From: Nocardioides sp.
GTDB lineage: Bacteria > Actinomycetota > Actinomycetes > Propionibacteriales > Nocardioidaceae
DNA length: 14,675 nucleotides
Direction of reading: 5' to 3'
Assembly (NCBI GenBank): GCA_003519585.1
Contig: DOWL01000161.1
Coordinates: 4,823 to 19,497, forward strand
In this document: positions 1 to 6,963 of the stretch, piece by piece
Position numbering within the stretch: position 1 is the first letter of the stretch
How the letters are laid out: the number at the start of each line of letters is the position of its first letter
The notes under the pieces: generated by a model
The model's input: only the letters and a program-made list of their open reading frames with translations
Told to the model about the DNA's origin: nothing
Databases searched by the model: none
Position numbers and translations under genes: made by a program

Positions 1-151
1 GAGGTTCAAAGTCGGGGGAGTGGACTGGCTCGGTGGGGTTCGAATTCGCGGGTCGTGGGGTGTCCGATCCGGGCTGGGCTGGGTTGCTTCTTGAGGTGTG
101 AGGGTCGCGGTGGATCTCCGTGACGTGACGATCAGGAAGAGGTGGTCCCCG
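1..151. other. Leader region without a recognised gene
   Basis: I see no gene here. An open frame begins with GTG-type codons from about 98, but the ATG at 152 is the better start. The stretch around 39-50 contains GTTCGAATTCG, which superficially resembles a tRNA T-loop, but the flanking bases do not pair as a T-stem. No convincing -35/-10 pair was seen, so the promoter of the first gene run may lie upstream of the window. Confidence 0.4.
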
Positions 152-535
152 ATGGGGAAGGCGGCACAGGCACAGGCGGGCAGGGATCGGGCTCGGGACG
201 CGCGGTTGAAGGCGGCGCGGGAGCGCAGGCTCCGGCTGGACCCGGACCAGGTCGCGCGCGAGCAGCGCATTGACGAGGCGTCGGTCGACGTCGAGGTCGC
301 CTGGGAGGAGCGAGCTCAGGCCGAGGAGGCGATCACCGCGGCGGAGGTCGCGACGGCGGCCGCGATCGAGCGGCTCGTCGCAGAGAAGCTGACGGTGAAG
401 GACATCGTGCACCTGACCGGCCTGGACCAGGCAACGGTCCGGAGACTGCGGCAGCTCGGAACGGACGACGACACGGGCGGCGACGCGGGCGAGGACTCCG
501 GCGCCCCGGAAGCCGCTGGCGCCCAGGTGGCGTGA
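152..535 (+). CDS. Small helical protein with C-terminal helix-turn-helix-like segment, unknown function
   Basis: I do not recognise this 127-residue protein. The start chosen is the ATG at 152, which has an AGGAAGAGG Shine-Dalgarno-like stretch at 134-142, nine bases upstream. The same frame stays open from 98, giving a 145-residue alternative. The N-terminal two thirds is rich in Ala, Arg and Glu and looks like a long charged helix or coiled coil. It is followed by a segment starting LTVKDIVHLTGLDQATV that has the spacing of a helix-turn-helix (about residues 80-100). The tail is Gly/Asp/Ala-rich and probably disordered. Its stop overlaps the next start as TGATG, implying translational coupling. 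A DNA-binding accessory role is an inference from the HTH-like segment only. Confidence 0.65.
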   Translation: MGKAAQAQAGRDRARDARLKAARERRLRLDPDQVAREQRIDEASVDVEVAWEERAQAEEAITAAEVATAAAIERLVAEKLTVKDIVHLTGLDQATVRRLRQLGTDDDTGGDAGEDSGAPEAAGAQVA

Positions 536-1170
536 TGGACGACGACGGGACCCGCGAGTACGCGGTCCGCGGACTCGGCGAGGACGCGGTACGAGCGCTC
601 GAGGTCGAGGTCGTCAAGGCGCACAGGGATCGCCTCAACCCCGGGACGTTCGTGGCCTTGGGGATCCCCACTGCGTCGATCCTCGAGGGCCTCGGCCGCG
701 AGCCGGGTGCAACGGCACCGACGCGTCCGGAGCACGCCGGCCTGTCGGTCCGCGCTCGCGGACGGCTCGACCAGGCCGTCGCCCTGAGCAAGGGGCGGAT
801 CGCCTACCGCCGGCCCATGACTGGGCCCGGGGGCGCGGTGTCGGTGCGGATCGAGGCGAACCCCGCAGCGGGCCAGTCGCCGACCGTGCCGGCGGCGGTC
901 CAGCTGACCCGGCGCCCCGACGGCGAGGTGGCGCTTCAGCTGCACCACCACGAACGGCCGGTCCCGGGCACGGATGCGCAAGCGGCGGACGTGCTCGGCA
1001 TCGAGGTGGAGACATGGACGCGTAGCCGCCGGGCGATCGAGCTCGGGCTGGCCGCCGTCGCCGGGCAGAAGCCGGCGCTGAGGCCCCCGGGCGTCCGCAC
1101 CGTGCGGCGCCAGGAGCGGGCCGACCTCGCGGTGAGCATCGGGGTCAGTGGACTGGGAGTGGCGCGGTGA
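535..1170 (+). CDS. Hypothetical protein, unknown function
   Basis: This is an unrecognised protein of 211 residues. The ATG at 535 overlaps the preceding stop as TGATG; a GTG at 532 would add one residue. It begins with an acidic N-terminus (DDDGTREYAVRGLGEDAV) and has no signal peptide, membrane segment or Cys pairs. A middle region (about residues 80-145) is rich in Val, Arg and Pro. A His cluster LHHHERP lies near residue 138. Its stop overlaps the next gene as GTGA. Frame length, third-position GC bias and coupled junctions on both sides support a real gene, but I can assign no function. Confidence 0.6.
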   Translation: MDDDGTREYAVRGLGEDAVRALEVEVVKAHRDRLNPGTFVALGIPTASILEGLGREPGATAPTRPEHAGLSVRARGRLDQAVALSKGRIAYRRPMTGPGGAVSVRIEANPAAGQSPTVPAAVQLTRRPDGEVALQLHHHERPVPGTDAQAADVLGIEVETWTRSRRAIELGLAAVAGQKPALRPPGVRTVRRQERADLAVSIGVSGLGVAR

Positions 1171-2360
1171 GCACCCAGTCGACCGTGGTGACCTCGCGAC
1201 GACGTCAGCACGAGCTGCTGAGGTCGTGGTCGACGTGGGCGATGACCTCGATCCTCCTCGACCCGTCCGAGGTTGCCCGGGTGCGCGAGTCCGGGTGGGC
1301 GGGCACGCACCACCACGACGCGCCGACCGGCCTGCGGATCGTCGGTACAACCGATGGCGTCGGGCTCGGATTCGGCGTGGGCGACTCGTGGCACAGCCCG
1401 GCTGAGGTGATCCCGTGGTCGGAGATCGAGGCGGTCGCCCGGGGGGTGCCCGACGACGTCCGCAACCAACTCGGCGAGTTCCGGTCGCGGTGGCGCGCCC
1501 ACCAGTCGGCCTACCCGCGGTTCACTGCCAGCGCAGCCGCGGTCGGTTGCGGTCCGATCACCCCCGGACAGCCACTCACCCCTCGCCAGGAGGCGTACGT
1601 CCGCGAGCTCGATGCCTTCGAGGCCAGCGGCGTCCTGCCGGCCTGGGAGGAGAAGTACGTCGAACTCGACGTCCAGCGCCTGGAGCTGCACGAGCGGGCG
1701 CTGGCCGCCGTGCTCGATCAGGAGCCGGCCGACCTGCTCGACCTCCTCGAAGACCAACACCTGAGCCAGCCGGCCGCCAAGGCCGCGATCGAGCCTGAGC
1801 GTCGGACCCGAGCGCACGGCGAGACCACGACCAGCGGCAGCGATCGCCAGCTGGAACCCATGCGGATCCGCAACTACACCGGCCATCAACGCACGGCGTT
1901 GGAGAACCTGAGCCTGCCCAAGCAGTTCACCTTCATCTGCGAGCGGAAGACAGCGCATTGCTCCGAGCGCGTCGTGTTCGAGTACCTCGAGGGCGACCGC
2001 TGCGATTCGGTGATCCTGGACGTCGACGACCGAGCGCGTGGCTACCTCGATGCCGGTGCTGCGGTCCTCGTGGCGCGCGCCCACCAGCGATACCAGCAGC
2101 AGGCCCGCAACTCCACGTACACCGAGTCCGCACGCGCGATGAGCAGCCGCGCCGCCGATCTGCTGGGCGCGTGGCTCGGCACTCACCCGAGCCCGGAAGT
2201 TCACGCCTGGCAGACCGGGCAGGACACTGCGGCAGCCGAGCGAGCGATCACGGGCAAGCGTCCGGCGCTCACCCCGCCTCCCGAGCGATCGCCGAACAGT
2301 AACGACCGGACGAGGGCCCTCGCTGCCCGTCCGGCCAGCCAACCCTGCTCTCGCGCATAA
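1167..2360 (+). CDS. Hypothetical protein of about 397 residues, unknown function
   Basis: This is an unrecognised 397-residue protein. It starts at GTG 1167, overlapping the previous stop by four bases (GTGA). The N-terminal third includes a beta-rich stretch reading GLRIVGTTDGVGLGFGVGD near residues 55-75, followed by WHSPAEVIPWSEIEAV. The central part (about 130-230) is helical and acidic. A second compact region (about 255-345) begins with FTFICERKTAHCSERVVFEYL, containing two cysteines, then VILDVDDRARGYLDAGAAVLVARAHQ is visible in two parts as a mixed alpha/beta stretch. The C-terminus is Pro/Arg-rich and probably disordered. There is no membrane segment. The stop TAA is itself part of the next gene's Shine-Dalgarno. 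It could be a structural or regulatory protein of the element; nothing in it supports an enzymatic call. Confidence 0.6.
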   Translation: MSTQSTVVTSRRRQHELLRSWSTWAMTSILLDPSEVARVRESGWAGTHHHDAPTGLRIVGTTDGVGLGFGVGDSWHSPAEVIPWSEIEAVARGVPDDVRNQLGEFRSRWRAHQSAYPRFTASAAAVGCGPITPGQPLTPRQEAYVRELDAFEASGVLPAWEEKYVELDVQRLELHERALAAVLDQEPADLLDLLEDQHLSQPAAKAAIEPERRTRAHGETTTSGSDRQLEPMRIRNYTGHQRTALENLSLPKQFTFICERKTAHCSERVVFEYLEGDRCDSVILDVDDRARGYLDAGAAVLVARAHQRYQQQARNSTYTESARAMSSRAADLLGAWLGTHPSPEVHAWQTGQDTAAAERAITGKRPALTPPPERSPNSNDRTRALAARPASQPCSRA

Positions 2361-2370
2361 GGAGGCCCCG

Positions 2371-3120
2371 GTGCTGTATCTGGCGAACCCGTGCGGGAAC
2401 GAGGAGATCACCGCCGCCATGGCAGAAGGTTTGATCGGGTTGATCGACACTCCGAGACAGGGCAACCGTCGGCCGCCCAGGGTTTTGTGGTGTGCCGACA
2501 ACGGCTGCTTCTCTGAACGATGGGAGCCGGCGGAATGGTGGAGATTCCTCGAGGCGAATGCCGCTGATGCCGCCACGTGCCTGTTCGCGACAGCACCCGA
2601 TGTCGTCGGCGACGCAGTGGCCACCGAGGAACGAGCCAAGCCGTGGCTGGCCAGGATCCGCGACTTGGGCTACCCGGTGGCGTACGTCGCGCAGAACGGC
2701 ATGGAGTTCTCAACGTGGGACCTGTGGGATGAGATCGACTGCTTGTTCATCGGGGGGACAACGGCGTGGAAGCTTGGCCCCGAGGCCTGCAATCTGGCCG
2801 CGGTCGCGTCCTCGGTGGGCAAGTGGATCCATGTCGGTCGGGTCAATAGCGAGCGGCGTTTCCGCTACGCCCAGGCGATCCGGGCGGACTCGTGCGACGG
2901 GACCTACCTGACCTACGGTCCCAGCAAGAACCTGACCAACGTGCTGGCCTGGGAGCGGACCAACCAGCAGCCCGCTCTACTGGATGCCGCCGACGTGTGG
3001 CATCCCGGGCCCGACGTGGCGGGTGCGGGTCGGCCGGGGTTGTTGCCGCCGGCGCCCCAGCCGCCCGCGCACGGCGTGGTCGTTGCTGCGGCGAGGAGTC
3101 GCGCGGGGGTGCCGCGATGA
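2371..3120 (+). CDS. DpdA-like / tRNA-guanine transglycosylase superfamily protein (putative DNA 7-deazaguanine base-exchange enzyme)
   Basis: This 249-residue protein is short compared with bacterial Tgt (about 370) but shows Tgt-superfamily landmarks in order. DNGCF with D43 matches the DSGGF motif (D102 in Zymomonas Tgt). APD with D77 matches the D156 region. VAQNG with Q108 matches the substrate-binding Q203 of VQG. FIGGTTAWKLG (127-136) matches the GGL(A)VGE loop. SCDGT with D176 sits at the position of nucleophile D280. The zinc-binding C-terminal part of Tgt is not evident; the last 50 residues are Pro/Ala-rich. DpdA proteins of phages and modification islands are known to replace guanine in DNA with preQ0-type bases. 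I infer that role here; a tRNA-directed role is the alternative. The GTG start at 2371 has an excellent TAAGGAGG site at 2358-2365. No preQ0-synthesis gene (folE, queD, queE, queC) is in the window. The stop overlaps the next start (ATGA). Confidence 0.7.
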   Translation: MLYLANPCGNEEITAAMAEGLIGLIDTPRQGNRRPPRVLWCADNGCFSERWEPAEWWRFLEANAADAATCLFATAPDVVGDAVATEERAKPWLARIRDLGYPVAYVAQNGMEFSTWDLWDEIDCLFIGGTTAWKLGPEACNLAAVASSVGKWIHVGRVNSERRFRYAQAIRADSCDGTYLTYGPSKNLTNVLAWERTNQQPALLDAADVWHPGPDVAGAGRPGLLPPAPQPPAHGVVVAAARSRAGVPR

Positions 3121-3680
3121 TCGCGAGCAAGCCGGTCCGGCTCGTCTCCCTGGCAGTTGTGGCCCTGGTCGTCACGCTCGGCGTCCGCGGCGTCGTGAAT
3201 GGCTTCGCCTTCGACGGCGACCTCCTCGACTCCCGGCCGGCACCGGGTGCGTCGGGCGGTGTCGAGCGGACATCGGCAGTTGTGGCCTACGTCCTGGACG
3301 GCGACACGGTCCAGGTGACCACCCGTGACGGCCGCGAGCCGCGAGTGCGGTTCCTCGGGATCAGCGCTCCCGAGATCCCGCACACCGGCAAGCCGGGGGA
3401 GTGCTACGGCCAGTCCGCGACCCGCCACCTCGAGCAGCTGCTGCCGGCCGGCGCCCACGTGATGCTCGTGAGCGATCCGACCCAGGACGACGTCGACGAC
3501 TACGGCCGGTGGCTGCGCTACGTCCAGGCCTCGGGGCACGACGTCGGCGCTGCCCAGATCCGCTCCGGGGCGGCCGCGGCTCGCGACAGCTCGTCGCCTG
3601 TCTCTCGCCACGCGACGTACGCCGACCTCGAGCGCGAGGCGCGCGACCGGGCGGCCGGGATGTGGTCGGCATGCCACTGA
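3117..3680 (+). CDS. Membrane-anchored staphylococcal nuclease-like (thermonuclease) protein
   Basis: This 187-residue protein starts at ATG 3117, overlapping the upstream stop by four bases. Residues 8-20 (RLVSLAVVALVVT) form one hydrophobic segment, acting as a signal peptide or anchor that would place the nuclease domain outside the cell. The SNase fold follows: VLDGDTV (D61, D63) matches the metal-binding DGDT. RFLGISAPE (R78, E86) matches the RLLLVDTPE motif with catalytic Arg35 and Glu43. DDYGRWLRYV (R131) matches catalytic Arg87. The C-terminus AAGMWSAC is typical of secreted actinobacterial homologues. The residue matching metal ligand Asp40 is Ser83, so metal binding may be altered. 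The family cleaves DNA and RNA with calcium. It closes the first gene run, and a 124-base gap with operators follows. Confidence 0.85.
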   Translation: MIASKPVRLVSLAVVALVVTLGVRGVVNGFAFDGDLLDSRPAPGASGGVERTSAVVAYVLDGDTVQVTTRDGREPRVRFLGISAPEIPHTGKPGECYGQSATRHLEQLLPAGAHVMLVSDPTQDDVDDYGRWLRYVQASGHDVGAAQIRSGAAAARDSSSPVSRHATYADLEREARDRAAGMWSACH

Positions 3681-3718
3681 CGAACGCAGCGGCACCCGAA
3701 CTGACTCGGGCGGAGGGG

Positions 3719-3748
3719 TTTACAGCGGGTATAGGGGGGCTATACCGT
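3719..3748 (+). promoter_or_regulatory. Candidate promoter for the 3805-8399 gene chain
   Basis: TTTACA at 3719-3724 resembles a -35 element. It is followed at 16 bases by TATACC (3741-3746) or at 18 bases by TACCGT (3743-3748), which fits the TAnnnT -10 pattern. It lies in an unusually AT-containing island between the first gene run and the gene at 3805. Two palindromes cover the -35/-10 spacer and the -10/+1 zone, as expected for a repressed promoter. This is motif reading only. Confidence 0.45.
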
Positions 3749-3763
3749 ATAGGTAGGCTATAC
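3728..3763. promoter_or_regulatory. Two tandem palindromic operator-like sites, GTATAG-N5-CTATAC
   Basis: Site 1 is GGTATAG (3728-3734), five G, CTATACC (3740-3746). Site 2 is GTATAG (3747-3752), GTAGG, CTATAC (3758-3763). The two units form a direct repeat with an 18-bp period (3729-3746 and 3747-3764) that differs at only two bases, so the centres lie on nearly the same DNA face after about 1.7 turns. The arrangement is typical of a dimeric repressor bound twice over a promoter. The cognate regulator is not identified; HutC/GntR-type repressors favour GT..TA..AC palindromes, but that is only a suggestion. Confidence 0.6.
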
Positions 3764-3804
3764 CGCTGGGTTGGCCGCATCCGTTAGGCGATGGAGGTCG
3801 TCAG

Positions 3805-3978
3805 ATGAGCACCTGCGAGGGATGTGCGGTTGAGGGGCACGGTCAGGGGGCGTGCGCGAACCGGGACCTCCCGCTGTGTGCTCGGACCTGCAACTGCCGG
3901 CACGGTGCACCCGAGTCCGACCCGGCTCCGTACTGGACCGCCCTGAATGCGGCCGGTCCGGGAGGGGCGGAGCGATGA
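3805..3978 (+). CDS. Small Cys-rich protein (57 aa), probable metal-binding
   Basis: This 57-residue reading frame is the first gene after the operator region. A near-ideal GGAGG at 3793-3797 sits seven bases before its ATG. Cysteines occur at positions 4, 7, 17, 25, 29 and 31, with His12 and His33, including a CEGC pair at the N-terminus, which suggests a small zinc-binding fold. It has no other recognisable domain. The stop overlaps the next start as ATGA. The strong ribosome site and coupled junction argue for a real gene despite its size. The function is unknown. Confidence 0.6.
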   Translation: MSTCEGCAVEGHGQGACANRDLPLCARTCNCRHGAPESDPAPYWTALNAAGPGGAER

Positions 3979-4169
3979 GGGGCAAGGGTCCGTACCCCTA
4001 CCCGTGTCCGGAGTGCGGCGAGACGATCCAGGCGACCGCCCTGTACCAGGTTCGCCACAACGGGCCGTGCCGGGCCTGCATCCGAGTCCGCAACGGCTGG
4101 ACGTGCCGGACCTGCGGTAGCAGCGACCCGCGCCATCCCTCCCCGTGCCCGCAGGGCGGTGTCGCATGA
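3975..4169 (+). CDS. Small zinc-ribbon protein (64 aa)
   Basis: This 64-residue protein starts at ATG 3975 (ATGA overlap with the upstream stop), with GGAGG at 3961-3965. It carries three CxxC knuckles: C11-P-E-C14, C32-R-A-C35 and C44-R-T-C47, plus an isolated Cys58. The first two pairs form a typical four-cysteine zinc ribbon of the kind found in small phage and plasmid proteins. The third pair could bind a second zinc or pair between subunits. Basic residues between the knuckles fit nucleic-acid binding, which is an inference. It is coupled to the next gene by ATGA. Confidence 0.65.
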   Translation: MRGKGPYPYPCPECGETIQATALYQVRHNGPCRACIRVRNGWTCRTCGSSDPRHPSPCPQGGVA

Positions 4170-4330
4170 ACGCCGAAACCTCGAGCGACAACTTTGCGCT
4201 GCTGCGCGATGCCGAGCGTCTCGACGCGGTGCGCGAGTTCCACCGCACCTGGGGCGACCAGGAGACCGACAGTCTCGACGTGCTCGACCTGTGGGAGCAG
4301 CTTGGCCGACTGCTGGGAGTAGCCCCGTGA
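4166..4330 (+). CDS. Small acidic helical protein (54 aa), unknown function
   Basis: This 54-residue frame starts at ATG 4166, overlapping the preceding stop (ATGA), and ends in a GTGA overlap with the next gene. The product is acidic and predicted helical (FALLRDAERLDAVREFHRTW), with a Leu-rich C-terminus (VLDLWEQLGRLLGV). It has no cysteines, unlike its neighbours. I do not recognise it. The evidence for a real gene is its exact fit between two coupled junctions and its coding-like codon pattern. Confidence 0.5.
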   Translation: MNAETSSDNFALLRDAERLDAVREFHRTWGDQETDSLDVLDLWEQLGRLLGVAP

Positions 4331-4590
4331 GCGTCTACGTCATCCCGGAGCACCAGACTTCCTACTTCACCTGCGACTTCATCGGCGGCAAGCCCGAGCA
4401 CCGGTCGGCCTGCAGCGCCGGCGTATCGGTCCGCTCAGACCAGAGCGCGCTGTGGCTTGACCCGTCCACCACGGAACTGCCGGTCGGATGGGTCCGCTCC
4501 GGCGGCGGGCGCCTGTGCCCCGATCACGCCGCCCGCGTCCCGAAGGACGGCCACGTGGCCTCGCTGGTCTTCTCAGGGACGGCGTCATGA
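4327..4590 (+). CDS. Small protein (87 aa) with spaced Cys/His residues, unknown function
   Basis: This 87-residue protein starts at GTG 4327 (GTGA overlap) and ends in an ATGA overlap. It has three cysteines, one near residue 16 (YFTCDF), one near 29 (SACSAG) and one in GGRLCPDHA near residue 66. The last motif, after a TELPVGWVR segment, resembles a type seen in small actinophage proteins, where a Cys and His could join a zinc site. That resemblance is from memory and weak. Function is unknown. Confidence 0.55.
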   Translation: MSVYVIPEHQTSYFTCDFIGGKPEHRSACSAGVSVRSDQSALWLDPSTTELPVGWVRSGGGRLCPDHAARVPKDGHVASLVFSGTAS

Positions 4591-4874
4591 CGGGGGAGTG
4601 GGTCCGCAACTCCCACGGCCTGCTGCGCTGGATTCCGCCCAAGCATGGCCACGCCCGGATCTGGTCCGGCGTGAACGCTGAGGCCCGCCACCAGGGCGTG
4701 CTCGACGGCTACCACGGCAACCCGCCGCGGCCCCGTGACTCGTTTCCGACCGAGGAGGCCGCCCAGGTCTACCGGCTCGGCTACCTCGAGTACTTCCGTG
4801 GCCAGATCGGCCTATTCGCCGCCAGCGAAGGCCGCGCCCGGTCCGGTGCCGAACAGGACGGTGCGCCGTGCTGA
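4587..4874 (+). CDS. Hypothetical protein (95 aa) upstream of the DNA methyltransferase
   Basis: This 95-residue protein starts at ATG 4587 inside an ATGA overlap and overlaps the methyltransferase start by seven bases, so the two are almost certainly co-translated. It contains aromatic and basic residues (LLRWIPPKHGHARIW) and a helical segment TEEAAQVYRLGYLEYFRGQI. There are no Cys pairs and no membrane segment. I do not recognise a family. Its position suggests, but does not show, a link with the methyltransferase. Confidence 0.55.
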   Translation: MTGEWVRNSHGLLRWIPPKHGHARIWSGVNAEARHQGVLDGYHGNPPRPRDSFPTEEAAQVYRLGYLEYFRGQIGLFAASEGRARSGAEQDGAPC

Positions 4875-6856
4875 CCGAGGCGCAGTGGAGGCCCGCGCTG
4901 CAGCAGCGCCGCTTCAAGCACGACACCCTCGTCGCCGTCGACCTCTTCTCCGGGTTCGGTGGACTCACCCAGGGCATCGCGCACGCGGGCTTCGACGTGA
5001 TCACCGCAGCCAACCACAACGAGTACAAGGTCAAGGTCCACGAGGCCAACCACCCGACGACCGAGCACTGGATCGCCGACCTGGTCGACACCGAGTCACC
5101 GGCCTACCACTCGGTCCGCGAGCTTCCGGCCGGCGACCTCCTCACCGCAGGCGTGAGCTGTACAAACCACTCGCCGGCGAACACCAAGAAGGCCTACGAG
5201 CAGGGCCTCTCGCTGTTCGACCTCGAGGACCCGGACTACGAAGCGCGCGTCACCCGCTCCGAGCGCGACCGGGCCACCGCGAACTGCGTGCTCGCGTACG
5301 CCGCCCAGCATCACCCGCGACTGATCCTCGTCGAGTGCACCACCGAGCTCTACTCGTGGGGACAGCTCGTCCCCGGCAAGCGGAAGGTGGGTGACGGGTC
5401 GACCTACCGGTGGTGGCTCAAGCAGTTCGACCTGCTGGGCTACAACCACAAGGTCCTCTACCTCAATTCGATGTTCTTCGGCGTCGGCCAGTCCCGTGAC
5501 CGCGGCTACTGGGTCTTCTGGGACAAGAAGCTCCCCACGCCCGACCTGGACCACCGTCCCGAGTCCTGGTGCGACCACTGCCAGCGGATCGTCGAGGCGG
5601 TGTGGTCGTGGAAGACCGGCGTCCCGCCGACCGGGTCGGTTCGCTACGGCAAGCAGTACAACTACCGCTGCCCCTCGTGCTACCGCGAGGTGATCCCGCC
5701 GTTCACGCCGTCGCTCGACGCGCTCGACCTGTCGAACCTGGGAACCCGCATCGGGGAGATGAAAGACAAGGAGATCCGCGACAAGAAGACCGGCGAGACC
5801 TACCGCGCACCCTTGGCGCGAGCGACCATGGCGCGGGCCGAGCGGTGCCGCCAGCGGTTCGCCGAATTCCCGGCCGTGATGGTGCCGGCGACCTCGCAGC
5901 TCGGGTCGGAACACCACCCGTGGCGGCCCAAGGACAGCCAGCAGAACACCGGCGTCGTTGCGACCGGGGCGGTGATGGCGGCCGCCGGGAACACATTCGA
6001 GTGGCCCGGCTCGGTATGCCGGACCCGGGACTTCTCCCAGCCGCTTCCCTCGCAGACCTCGACGAACGGGAACGGCCTGCTCCCCCCACCGATCGCGATG
6101 GCGATCGACAACTTCCAGGGCGCTGCGCGCGGGGTCGACGAGCCGCTGCCGACCCAGGGTGGGTCGGAGACGATGGCGCTGATCTCGGCGGGTGTGCTCC
6201 CCTACCGCCAGCACACGACCCCCACCACGCACGGCGAGGCCATGCCGACCGTGACCGCCGACCAGATCCCCGGCCTACTCACCGCGGCCGGCACGATCAA
6301 GAACAACGGCGCCATCAGCGAGGCCAAGTACCGCGCCCACCCGGTCTCGGATCCGCTGGGCAGGATCACCGCCGAGCCGACCCAGGCGCTGCTGTTCTCC
6401 GGCTGGTACAAGCAGAACGGCTCGACCGGCACGGAGACCGCTCCGCATCCGGTCACCGATCCATTCGGGACGCTAACCTCGCGCGACACCACGGCACTGC
6501 TGATGGCCGAGTGGCACGAGGCGCTGGAGGCCCTCACGCTCGAGGACTGCTTCTTCCGGATGATGTACGACCACGAGATCGGCCGCGGGTGCGGCTTCGA
6601 CGTCGACTTCGCCGGCTACCAGGGCACCTTCCAGGTCTGGGGGTCCGCGAGCGACCGGGTGGACGGCTACGGCAACGCCGTCTCACCACAGGTCGGCTGG
6701 TGGATCAGCAACCGCCTCCGTGCCGTCCTGCACGGCCCCGACGGGACCGGCTTCCGGCCGGCTCTCCTGCCACCGGCAGCGCGATCGCTGCGCCCCGAGG
6801 AGCACGCCGTCGCCGCACGCGGCCTCACGGCCCCGACCGAAGGGATGTTGCTGTGA
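4868..6856 (+). CDS. Variant cytosine-C5 DNA methyltransferase with repeat-built target region
   Basis: This 662-residue protein is much longer than typical C5 methyltransferases (330-450). Motif I is DLFSGFGG (25-32), which binds S-adenosylmethionine. Motif IV reads AGVSCTNHS (94-102) with Cys98 as the expected catalytic thiol, but Ser replaces the Pro of the usual PC pair. Motif VI reads VECTTEL (155-161), not ENV, keeping Glu156. Motif VIII is GQSRDRGYW (207-215), and the final motif is GYGNAVSPQV (600-609). A CxxC...CxxC zinc ribbon (C235, C238, C268, C271) lies just after motif VIII. Residues about 365-545 contain roughly five degenerate repeats of 30-37 residues, with a P-x-x-T....LL core, probably the DNA-recognition region. 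No restriction partner is adjacent, so it may be an orphan, protective or anti-restriction methylase. The start is GTG 4868. The nearby DpdA-like gene suggests a second kind of modification. Confidence 0.88.
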   Translation: MLTEAQWRPALQQRRFKHDTLVAVDLFSGFGGLTQGIAHAGFDVITAANHNEYKVKVHEANHPTTEHWIADLVDTESPAYHSVRELPAGDLLTAGVSCTNHSPANTKKAYEQGLSLFDLEDPDYEARVTRSERDRATANCVLAYAAQHHPRLILVECTTELYSWGQLVPGKRKVGDGSTYRWWLKQFDLLGYNHKVLYLNSMFFGVGQSRDRGYWVFWDKKLPTPDLDHRPESWCDHCQRIVEAVWSWKTGVPPTGSVRYGKQYNYRCPSCYREVIPPFTPSLDALDLSNLGTRIGEMKDKEIRDKKTGETYRAPLARATMARAERCRQRFAEFPAVMVPATSQLGSEHHPWRPKDSQQNTGVVATGAVMAAAGNTFEWPGSVCRTRDFSQPLPSQTSTNGNGLLPPPIAMAIDNFQGAARGVDEPLPTQGGSETMALISAGVLPYRQHTTPTTHGEAMPTVTADQIPGLLTAAGTIKNNGAISEAKYRAHPVSDPLGRITAEPTQALLFSGWYKQNGSTGTETAPHPVTDPFGTLTSRDTTALLMAEWHEALEALTLEDCFFRMMYDHEIGRGCGFDVDFAGYQGTFQVWGSASDRVDGYGNAVSPQVGWWISNRLRAVLHGPDGTGFRPALLPPAARSLRPEEHAVAARGLTAPTEGMLL

Positions 6857-6963
6857 CCCGAACTCGAAGAACGACACCTGCTCGCCAGCCACGTACGGCC
6901 GAACCCGGCATCCGACCAACCCACATCTCTCGTCCGACCACTACGGAGGCCCAGCCGCGATGA
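6853..6963 (+). CDS. Possible very small Arg/Thr-rich ORF (36 aa)
   Basis: A 36-codon frame starts at GTG 6853, overlapping the methyltransferase stop (GTGA), and ends in an ATGA overlap with the next gene. The product is basic and low in complexity (many Thr, Arg, Pro), with no domain. Its exact fit between coupled junctions supports translation. It may instead be only a linker that keeps ribosomes moving to the next gene, whose own site (CGGAGG near 6944-6949) lies inside it. Confidence 0.35.
   Translation: MTRTRRTTPARQPRTAEPGIRPTHISRPTTTEAQPR

Noticed and set aside
30..60. tRNA T-loop-like GGTTCGAATTC, a possible tRNA 3' end or attachment site
   Set aside because: The flanking bases do not form a five-pair T-stem, there is no CCA or acceptor partner, and the rest of a tRNA is not present.
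936..2639. A 567-codon minus-strand frame
   Set aside because: It lies opposite the coupled + strand genes at 535-3120, has low-complexity Arg/Gly/Ala composition and no domain; it is a GC-bias shadow.
5096..6232. A 378-codon minus-strand frame opposite the methyltransferase
   Set aside because: The plus-strand methyltransferase motifs account for this region; the minus product is Arg/Val/Leu-rich shadow sequence.
5569..6852. A second plus-strand frame inside the methyltransferase (464 codons to 6963)
   Set aside because: It is out of frame with conserved methyltransferase motifs and Arg-rich; only its last 36 codons, after the methyltransferase, are kept as a possible small ORF.
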